35,989 bases of DNA from Hepatocystis sp. ex Piliocolobus tephrosceles. Taxonomy: Eukaryota; Apicomplexa; Aconoidasida; Haemosporida; Plasmodiidae. Every line of letters starts with the position of its first letter. Within the stretch, counting starts at the first letter, position 1. Below the pieces are notes generated by a model that was given only the letters and a program-made list of their open reading frames with translations, was not told where the DNA came from and ran no database searches. A program made the translations under genes and the position numbers. Below, piece after piece: positions 23,415 through 32,733 of the stretch. The DNA lies in contig CABPSV020000063.1 in assembly GCA_902459845.2 (NCBI GenBank), positions 1-35,989 of the forward strand, read 5' to 3'.

Positions 23415-25167
23415 CATCTTGAATGTTGCCTTATACATACATATATATATATATATATGCATGTGTACATAAATGCATACAACCTACAAGGATGCATATA
23501 TATGCTTTCTTAAAGCAATGTTATTTATTAAATAATAAAAATTTAATAAGTGTTTTAAGAAAAGTTATAACAAAATAATTTTTTTTTTTTATTATTTGAT
23601 TATTTTTAAACAAAAAAATATTAAAATTGATTACAATATGTGGGTTATATTTAAAAAGTCAAGAACTGTATACATGCATTGTATAGATGTATAAATGTAT
23701 GGATGTTCGGATGTATGAATGTTCGGATGTATAAATGTTCAGATGTATGAATATTCGGATGTATGAATGTTCGGATGTATGAATGTATGTGAAGTTATAA
23801 AATATATTGCAAGAATATATTTAAAAGGATAAAACTTTATAATATATTTTTCCTATTAAAAAAAATAAAAAAAAATGTTTAAAACGGATTGACTTACATT
23901 TTTTTTTTTTTAAACTGTTTATTAACGATTTGGAAAAAAAAAAAAATAGGCCAAATGTATATATTTGTATATATATACATACATTACATACATAAATAAA
24001 AATATATTACACTACCGTGTTCATATTGACATGTATAGAGGAAGTGTTAACTGTGTTTTTATAAGTTAAAATAAATATATACAATTTACATTTTTTATTA
24101 TATATAAAATAATTTAATCTTTAACTAAAAAGGGGGGGAAAAAAAAAAAAAAAAAAAAAAAACCATTACATGTAATAATATTACTCCCTTTTTTACAGAT
24201 ATTTAAACAATAAATTTTTTCATTTTTTTACTTTTTTACTTCTTTATTTTTTCTTTTCATTTTTAAGAGAAAAAATTATGGTTTTTTAAGGAAAAATTAT
24301 TTGCCTTTAAAAAGTTAATTTGTATATGCTGCACAATACAATAAACTTTTATTTTACTAATTTGCAAAACAAACTATTAATTTATATTTGTATTAGTAGT
24401 TAAAATGACCTTATAAAAATGCCAATTCAGCTTTAAATATATGTTTATTTTTTGACAATTTGTGTCAGTTCTTTTCGTTTATATATATATGTATATAAAC
24501 ATATATGTATATTACATGCATGTATAGGAAAAACTATTCCTACTTTTTAAAAGAAACGAAAATAAAAACTCAACATTATAGAAATATAATTAAAAAAAAT
24601 CGTTTTTCTACATATATATATATATATATATATACATATGTTGTTTGTATGTGTATATTATATATGTAAGTATATATAGTATATGTATATATATGGTATA
24701 TGTTTATATATCCTATAAGTTATATAGGTATATTATTTAGGAGTTAAAAAAAAAATATACTTAAATTCCTTATTGCGAATTTAACATATTTTAATACAGT
24801 TTCACTATTTTTTATTAAATACTTCTTATGTATATTATCGTGTAAGTATAAATGAATAATTTTTATAAAAAAAAAAATTAATCAAATGACTAAAACAAGA
24901 AGTATTAAAAATATATAATTATCATTAAATAGTTGAAAACAAAACAAAAAAAACGTAAATATACTTTGCGTAAAAATAATTAAAAAATAAAACATAGATC
25001 AAATACATTTATACATTTACACAATCTTCATAATTTTTAGCGTTTTATAAAATTACTTTTACTTTTAATTTTTGTTTTCTATTTAATTTTTTTTTTATAT
25101 GTATATGTACATATTTACACTAATTGAATATATTTACATAAATAACTTTAAACGAATTTGGTAATTT
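23190..25167. other. intergenic spacer between the Rrp7-like gene and SET1 (SET1 upstream region)
   Basis: About 2 kb with no supported gene. Contents: a TTTA-rich stretch (23226-23330), a T tract (about 23380-23410), a 16-bp array (23691-23790), several A/T tracts (for example 24138-24161) and (TA)n runs near 24480 and 24611. It probably holds the SET1 promoter and 5' UTR and the 3' flank of the Rrp7-like gene. Confidence 0.6.
23691..23790. repeat. 16-bp tandem array (unit near cggatgtatgaatgtt)
   Basis: About six imperfect copies of a 16-bp unit with ata/atg and cgg/cag variants, some 500 bp upstream of the SET1 start codon. Confidence 0.85.
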
Positions 25168-25867
25168 TTATTTTATTATTTTTTTTTTTTGGTTTACTTC
25201 TTTTCGCTTTTTCTTTACTATTTCTTTTGTATAAATAAAATTTAGCTTATGACTGTCTTTTTTTTTAAATAAATAAAAATTTCCATAAGTTTTTTTTTTT
25301 TCTTTTTTTTTTAAATAACTAAGTTTATCATCGGTTTGGGAAAAAACAGAATTTACTATTTCCGGTTTATTCAACGACCTTTGAACAACCGTAAAGCCAT
25401 CACTATCAACTGTATTAACAATTTTTTTTTTTTTGTTAACTTTATTTGAATTTATAATATCGTTAACTATTATTTTTCTACCATTATATAAATTGTAATT
25501 CTGGTTATAATAATCTTTTATGTAGGTACTATAATTGTTTTTTTCTATTTTTATAAAATATGGTACCTGTATATTATTTTTAAAGTATTCATTTATTTTA
25601 ACACTATAACTTAATATAACATCTATTGCAGCTTGTTCTTTAAACTTTATATATAAACAATATGCAAATATTTTTAAGTTTATTGATAAATTTTCATTCT
25701 CAGTAATATTAAAAAAAACGACATCTCCAAAGTTAGTCATAAATTTTCTTAAATGTTCTCCATTAATTATATTATCAAGTACAGCAACACATAATATTTC
25801 ACTACATGATCCATCATTATTCGTATTATCTTTCGTACTAGCTACAAATAACTATCATACATAATAC

Positions 25868-25899
<32 letters not shown>

Positions 25900-26066
25900 A
25901 TATGTGATAAGATGTTTATATTATCGTGTATATATCTTTATATAGTTGCACATGCAAATAAACAAAATTATATCTTTCTAAAAAGTAGTATGAACAATTA
26001 ACAAGTAAACAAATATAGTTTTTTTTTTCATATTAGAATGACTTGGTAAACGTTAACATTATAATT

Positions 26067-26099
<33 letters not shown>

Positions 26100-26338
26100 G
26101 TATGTATTATTTTTTTATATTCAGCAATTCTGAGATTTATTTACTCGTTGTATAGTGTTTTTAAATAGTTTTTTTTTTTTTTTGTCGCTATTTACATATA
26201 TATGTACATACAAAACAAGCATGTTTATACATATAAGTAAGTTCTTTTTAAATATTTTTATCTTACATTAAATGTCACTAACGGATTATCTTCAGTAACT
26301 ACCTTTAAAACACGGAAGTGATTTAATATATTACTCAT
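25168..26338 (-). CDS. Rrp7-like ribosomal RNA-processing protein, two exons, 251 aa
   Basis: Rrp7 proteins act in the nucleolus in small-subunit rRNA processing. Exon 1 is 26338-26267 (MSNILNHFRVLKVV ... VTFN) and exon 2 is 25851-25168, with a 415-bp intron (donor gtaaga, acceptor tgatag). The junction gives VTFN|LFVAST in phase 0. Visible features are an N-terminal FRVLKV segment, a degenerate RRM-like region (LFVAS ... HLRKFMTNFGDVVFFNI; about residues 25-110), the motif VDSDGFTVVQR near 172-181, and a basic, probably helical C-terminus beginning NFYLFKKKDSHK. The DGFTVV motif plus a YxFQxKE-like basic tail is the Rrp7 C-terminal pattern; the length also fits (human RRP7A is about 280 aa). 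The match is by eye, so another RRM-type conserved protein is possible. It lies in tandem upstream of SET1 and diverges from AAT1. Confidence 0.78.
25852..26266 (-). other. intron of the Rrp7-like gene
   Basis: GT-AG intron with an A tract (about 25869-25897 on +), a (TA)n run near 26070-26088 and a T tract near 26170-26182. No embedded RNA gene was seen. Confidence 0.85.
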
Positions 26339-27289
26339 TTCTGTATAACAAATTCAATAAAATCTTAATATATATACATAATAAATGTAAAAATAAAATG
26401 ACACAAAAAGAAACAACAAACCTAGAAATCATGAAAAGTAGTTTATTATTTTATTAGCATTATTAAATATTAAAAAATAATATATAAAAATGTTTTATAT
26501 AAAAAAAAATATATATAATAATAAGGCACTTGGTTTTTTTTTTTTTTAAATATTGTTTTTTGAATCAAAAAAAAAAAAAAAATGGCTAACCAACATTTCA
26601 AATTAAAACGTAAGGGTTATTCCTTATTTTTATTTTTATTTATTTATTTTTTTTTTAACTAGCTAAAAACAGAGTAATCAAATAAGCAAAATAAAATAAA
26701 TTATGTTGAGCTAAAATATGGTAAAATTAATAAAAAAGGGAGATTAATAAAATAAGATAAAGGAAAAAAAGGGTAAAAAAATCAGCTTCTATAACTGTGA
26801 AAAATGAAACACGTATAAACAAAGATATGTATATTCATATAATATATATAAGCAGTAAAACAAGTTTTTCATTAATTACTCAACTATATTAGTACATTTT
26901 AAATTTCTCAAAACAAAATATATATTTAGGTATATACTTATGTATACTTATTTGTGTATGTTGAAAAATTAATCCGAAAGAACAATTTATCTTATGCCAT
27001 ACACTGTTAGATATTGCTAATTGTCTTGATTGTAAAAAAAATAAAAAGGAAGGATATTTATATATATATACTATTAGCACATATATTTTTTTTTCCATTG
27101 AAATATTATTTTGTACGACAATAATTTTTTTTTTTTTTTTATACTCTCTACTACAAATGAATTATTAAATATGTACTAAGTAATCATTATTTTTTATTAA
27201 GGCTTTTTTTTTTTTTTTTACTCTATTACAAGTGAATTACAAATGAATTATTAATGTACTAAGTGATTATTGCTAATTTTTTATTAACG

Positions 27290-27320
<31 letters not shown>

Positions 27321-27440
27321 CTTACATACCACTAAAGTAATTTTATTTTTTTCACTTGTTAGTAAAAATTATGATTGTACTCCTCATTCCTCATTTTACA
27401 TTATGTGTTATTTTATACGTTTAGAAAAAGTATGTGTTTT

Positions 27441-27515
27441 ATTTTTTTTTTTTTTTGGTTTTTTTTTTTGGTTTTTTTTTTTGGTTTTTTTTTTTGGTTT
27501 TTTTTTTTTTTTTTT
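27441..27515. repeat. T-tract array interrupted by GG
   Basis: About four units of GG followed by 11 to 15 T, then a longer T run, in the AAT1 upstream spacer. Confidence 0.8.
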
Positions 27516-27867
27516 AGTTCCTTTTTATAATCTCTTTAGATTACTTAAATTTTAGTTTATATTATTTTATTTTTTTTTTCATATTGATTTCTAAAACATT
27601 TATTTTATTAATAAAACTATTAATAACTTTTTTATAACTTATTTTTTCATTCAAGTTGCATTTTCCCGTTTATTTACTTTATGTTGTACTGATTTACCGT
27701 TCTTACTTGAATGTATACCGATTTTAATTTATTGACTTATTTATTTTTTGTTTTTGTTTTTTTTTAATATTCTAAAAATATATTAATACCTATTCTTTAT
27801 GTATAACACTAAATAAAATTAGTTTTAAAAGATTTAACATAAACAACTTCAAATGTTTTAAATAACT

Positions 27868-27869
<2 letters not shown>

Positions 27870-27917
<48 letters not shown>
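27870..27917. repeat. T48 tract upstream of AAT1
   Basis: Forty-eight consecutive T about 210 bp before the AAT1 start codon. A pure homopolymer of this length has uncertain exact length in any assembly. Confidence 0.85.
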
Positions 27918-27918
<1 letters not shown>

Positions 27919-28130
27919 TTGGTAAAAGAAAATATCTAATAAATCGTAATTAACGATTTTAACAAGTATTTTCCAACAGTTTATATATATATATTTGTTC
28001 ATGTTAAAATGCACATGGATAGTCTTTGTATAAGAAACAAGTACATAAATATACATAAGAAGAATTTTTTACAATCTTCTTTGTTTTTATACGTTAACTT
28101 TCCGCTCTGAAATTTATTAATGTTCATAAA

Positions 28131-31100
28131 ATGAATGAAAATACAAATGTAGATAAAGAGCATAACGATAATAATGATAATAATACAGATAATACGACAG
28201 GTGTAACGAACACCACAGATGTAGTTGATGTTACAAACGGAACTGAAGAACCTGTAGGAACTGAAGAACCTGTAGGAATTGAAGAACCTGTAGGAATTGA
28301 AGAACCTGTAGGAATTGAAGAACCTGTAGGAACAGGCGAACATGTAGAAACAGACGAACCTGTAGTAACAGATGAACCTGTAGTAACAGATGAACTTGTA
28401 GAAACAGGCGAACAGGCAGGAACTGACGAATCTGCAGGAGCAGACCAACCTGTAGTTACAGACCAACCTGTAGTTACAGACCAACCTGTAGTTACAGACC
28501 AGCCTGTAGTTACAGACCAACCTGTAGTTACAGACCAACCTGTAGTTACAGACCAACCTGTAGTTACAGACCAACCTGTAGTTACAGACCAACCTGTAGT
28601 TACAGACCAACCTGTAGTTATAGACCAACCTGTAGTTACAGACCAACCTGTAGTTACAGACCAACATGTGGGAACAGACCAACATGTGGGAACAGACCAA
28701 CATGTGGAAACAGACCAACATGTGGAAACAGACCAACATGTGGAAACAGACCAACATGTAGGAACAGACCAACATGTGGAAACAGACCAACATGTGGAAA
28801 CAGACCAACATGTGGAAACAGACCAACATGTAGGAACAGACCAACATGTGGAAACAGACCAACATGTAGGAACAGACGAACCTGCAGGAACTGACGAACC
28901 GACAAGAACAGACGAACTGGCAAGAACAAACGAACTGGCAAGAACAAACGAACTGGCAAGAACAGACGAACACGAGACATTAGTAAATCCTAGTGAGTAT
29001 AGTATAAGTACTAATAATAATAAACAACTAATTAGTCGCGTAAATAATTACGAAAAAAATGAAAAAAGCAATAACGCAACTGTAGATATAGATGTTAGAA
29101 CAATTCCACATTCATTAAATGAAAAAAAAAAACAAAAAAACAAATATATAAAAATAGAAAATGAACAAAATGTAAACATGTTTTCAGAGGACGTACAACA
29201 AAATGAATATCAAATTTTAATAAATGAGAATAACGATAGAGATAACGATAGAGATAACGATAGAGATAACGATAGAGATAACGATAGAGATAACGATAGA
29301 GATAAAGATAGGAATAAAAATAGGAGTAAAGATAGGAGTAAAGATAGGAGTAAAGATAAGAATAACCATAGGAGTAATGTTAAAAAGTTTACAAAGTCAT
29401 ATATAAAGGGTATTGAAGAACATTATAAAAATGAAACCGTATTTGAAATGAAAAATTATGAACATACATACGAAAATGAAATAGACGAAGAAGATGAGGT
29501 AAACGATGAACAGAATTTAGGTGGAAAAAATGATTTAGAAGAAGGAAGAATAAAAAAAAAAAAAAAAGAGAATTGGAAAAAAAGAACATTTAGTGAATTT
29601 ACTCCAGGTGGTGTACGATCTAGTACTGTTTTATTTTTATGTACAGCTATAGGTGTTGGTTTTTTATCCATACCCTATGTATTTTCAAAATTAGGAATAA
29701 TATTAACAATTGCTTTGATATTTTTGAATGCTGTTGAATCATATGTTACTACAAACATTTTATGTTTCTCATCATTAGAACATAATACATTTGTTTATGC
29801 AAATTTATTAAAAAAATTAGGTCATAAATATTATAAAATTTTAATAGATATTGGATTATCTTTTGCATTTGTTTCTAGTTTTATATTAATTTTATTATTA
29901 ATAAGTAATTTTATAGGTAGAATTTTATATACTTTTGAATTTCCTTATTTCCTTTATAATAAAAAATTTGTAATTATTGTTATGTGTGTACTATTATTAC
30001 CTTTAACATTTCAAGAAAATGCTGGTTCACTTAGTAGGATTCTTCTTTTTTCTTTATTTTCATTATCAATCACATTAATAACAATAGCAGTACAAGTTAA
30101 ATATTATTTTAATATTTTACCTAATAAAGAAATAAAGTTAATTAATTTTGATCGTAATTTTTTTCAGTGTTTTAATATTTTATTATTTTCTTTTTCCCAA
30201 CAACCAAATGCTTGTTTTATAACTGGTCAATTTAATCAACCAACACGTAGAAGATTAACAAAATCAGCATACCGAAGTGTATATGTACAAATTATATTTT
30301 ATACTTTATTTGGGTTATCGGGTTATTTATCTTTTTTAGATACATCCAAAGATAACATCATTTCAAATTATGAAGATGAAAATATATCAATATTATTTTG
30401 TAAGTTTTTATTATGTGTAACCTATTTTTTTTCTGTTCCTTTAAATTTCATGGGGGCATATCCAAGTTTGTTATCTGTATATAATTTTTTTTACTCATGG
30501 CTACAAAAACCTTATTCATATATGATGAGAAGAAATATGTATACAATAGATACATTATCAACAGTATTACGAGATAATAGTACGAATCCATTTGAAGAAG
30601 AACATGGAGGAGAAGAAAATAAATCTACACAATGTGATGATGTAACAGAAGACGGTGAGAATTTATCTACACCTACATCCTTATCCAGATCCGGATCACA
30701 AACTGAAAGTACAAACCAAAGAAAATTAATTTCAGCCATTGTTACGATAATATGTGCCATCATAGCACTAAATGTAAATAAATTATCAAATGTTATAAGT
30801 ATAGCTGGTGGACTTACATCATCCTTATTATCTTGGTAACATCATAGATTAATATTATTTCATTTTTATGTGTATACTTTTTTTTTTTTTTTTTGAATAT
30901 GTACATAAGTACCCATACAAAATGTAAAGTTATATTTTTTTCTCATCCATGTTTGTAGTATGTATACATATATATATCAATATAATACAATATAATACAA
31001 TATAATACAATATAATACAATATAATACAATATAATACAATATAATACAATATATATCAATATAATACAATATAATATTATATATATATTTTTTTTTTTT

Positions 31101-31253
31101 TTTTTTAGTCTTTTACCCAATGTGATATACTATAAAAATAGGCATAATGTTAAGAACAAGTACCGAAGATATTTGACTTTAACCATGCTATTTTTTTTCT
31201 CATTTATGGGCTTTTTTTCTATTATAGTTACTACATTATTAGTAATTTTTTAA
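28131..31253 (+). CDS. AAT1: amino acid transporter AAT1 (AAAP/SLC38-like), two exons, 949 aa
   Basis: Predicted multi-pass amino acid permease. In P. falciparum AAT1 is linked to chloroquine response and is reported at the digestive vacuole. Exon 1 is 28131-30835 and exon 2 is 31109-31253; the intron is 30836-31108 (donor gtaaca, acceptor ttttttag). The split codon TG|T gives LLSCLLPNVIYY and restores the final helix, ending LLVIF. Residues 1-490 are hydrophilic: an 18-bp-unit repeat block (37-281), then an Asn-Asp-Arg-Asp repeat (about 367-390). The permease starts near 490 (TPGGVRSSTVLFLCTAIGVG), followed by about 11 hydrophobic segments to residue 949, as expected for the family. A polar loop at about 793-864 carries many Ser, Thr and acidic residues. 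The permease part (about 460 aa) is normal; the N-terminal tail makes the protein far longer than the P. falciparum one as I recall it. Without splicing the frame stops at 30839 and loses the last helix. Confidence 0.95.
28239..28976 (+). repeat. 18-bp coding tandem array in AAT1 (six-residue unit x-x-D/E-Q/E-P/H-V), about 41 copies
   Basis: Residues 37-281 consist of six-residue units in successive blocks: GTEEPV/GIEEPV, mixed ETDEPV, then about 12 copies of VTDQPV, then ETDQHV/GTDQHV, then RTDELA/RTNELA. The period is strictly 18 bp with no frame change. The antisense strand is also open across it, purely because the unit lacks stops. Confidence 0.95.
29229..29365 (+). repeat. NDRD / KDRS coding repeat in AAT1 (12-bp unit)
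   Basis: About six copies of Asn-Asp-Arg-Asp followed by diverged Lys-Asp-Arg-Asn/Ser units, in the cytosolic tail ahead of the permease domain. Confidence 0.9.
30836..31108 (+). other. AAT1 intron with 10-bp array
   Basis: GT-AG intron. Positions about 30975-31075 are roughly ten copies of caatataata with two tatatatc variants. It ends in a long T tract before the acceptor. Confidence 0.9.
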
Positions 31254-31301
31254 AAGATATGTATAAGGTATTGTCTTTTTTTTTTTTTTTTATTTAACTA
31301 T

Positions 31302-31452
31302 TTTTATTTATTTATATTTATCCATTTATATTTATCTATTTATATTTATCCATTTATATTTATCTATTTATATTTATCTATTTATATTTATCTATTTATA
31401 TTTATCCATTTATATTTATCCATTTATATTTATCCATTTATATTTATCTATT
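31302..31452. repeat. 14-bp tandem array (unit tttatatttatcca / tcta)
   Basis: About ten copies of a 14-bp unit alternating between tcca and tcta endings, 50 bp past the AAT1 stop codon. Confidence 0.9.
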
Positions 31453-32266
31453 TTTATACATTTATTTTTGCACCTTGTATTTGATACATATATTTGCACG
31501 CGTACGTAAGTTTGTGTAGTTATATAAACATGATTGTTATTTACCAGCAATTATATGTCTGTTTACATTAAAGTAAATTACAACATAGTTTGTTTTAAAT
31601 TAGAACGGAAATTCGCTACACATGTTTAACAAATGGTATATGTGTGTTTATGAATAAAAACATAGTTATGTACTTGTATATACATATGTACCAATATGTA
31701 TGTATAAAATAATTGATAGAAATCAGCTTAATAATTTTATGTATATATGATGAGTAGTTGTGTAAATACAGTAATAATCATAAGTATACAATAAAAATTA
31801 ACCAAATAATAAAATGCAGTATTATATATGCATTTATATAAGTATACGCATTTATATAAGTATATGCATTTATTTGTATAAATATACAATAGTGGTGTTG
31901 TAATTATGTGAAAAATTGATATAGTGTGTGCTTTAAAACACCTAGAATTATAACATACTAAGTTTCTAATTTCTTTTGATTGTTTCACCTACATATATAT
32001 ATATATATATATATGTTAAAATGGTAATACAAATTACTTTGTCGCACATTACTACGCTTTTCTTTACTTTATGTAATTAACTATGTTTTACTTTGCTTTA
32101 TTTATTCATTTATTTATTTACTTTTTATTTATTCATTTTTTTATTTATTTATTTATTCATTTTTTTATTTATTTTTTTTTTGTCATAATTGGGTCATAAT
32201 ATATAATTTACGCGCACAAGTAACATAACACACGCATATGCTTAGTTTATTGAGTAAAAATGAGTA

Positions 32267-32299
<33 letters not shown>

Positions 32300-32525
32300 T
32301 AACACTTTGTAACAGTTTGTAAAATGAAAAGACATGCGAGTTTATTAATAGTTACAAATTACAAATATATATATGGTATGGATATGTATGTGTTTACAAT
32401 TTTTTTCATTTGTTATAATATTTAGCTAATTTAATATGCTGTAAAAAAAAAACAAATAATAAGGATTTAAATAATATCCGTACATGTCTACATTACTCGG
32501 TCTAGTGATGTCATCTCATTTATTG

Positions 32526-32526
<1 letters not shown>

Positions 32527-32615
<89 letters not shown>
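32527..32615. repeat. T30 / A18-G-A40 palindromic homopolymer block
   Basis: Thirty T (32527-32556) are directly followed by 18 A, one G, then 40 A (32576-32615). It is a perfect inverted junction with no spacer, about 120 bp past the RNA-binding protein stop. Confidence 0.9.
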
Positions 32616-32617
<2 letters not shown>

Positions 32618-32733
32618 AGTATATACACGTGCTAACACATATGTATGTTTGTGTAAACGTCAACTGTAGGTCTCTATACATTACATTTACTATGCGTTAA
32701 TGTTTTTGAATTCCTCCTTAATATTAAAAATAA

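Larger units (their letters stand above)
26339..28130. promoter_or_regulatory. bidirectional spacer between the Rrp7-like gene and AAT1
   Basis: About 1.8 kb separates two divergent start codons, so it should hold both promoters. It contains T tracts at 27301-27320, 27440-27515 (T runs interrupted by GG) and 27870-27917 (48 T). Two less repetitive patches (26582-26690 and 26960-27045) could be small exons or RNA, but I could not build a convincing gene. No promoter motif is claimed. Confidence 0.5.
31254..32733. other. convergent intergenic region (3' flanks of AAT1 and the RNA-binding protein)
   Basis: About 1.5 kb with no supported gene. It holds a 14-bp array (31302-31452), a moderately complex stretch at 31480-31700, TTTA-rich sequence (32095-32180), an A tract (about 32269-32297) and a T30/A18-G-A40 block (32527-32615). 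Small frames here are not supported by composition. Confidence 0.65.

Noticed and set aside
27999..28980. Two long antisense frames opposite AAT1 (Cys/Leu/Val- and Arg/Leu/Phe-rich)
   Set aside because: They mirror the 18-bp AAT1 repeat, which lacks stop codons on either strand. They have no conserved domain and lie inside a firmly identified gene.
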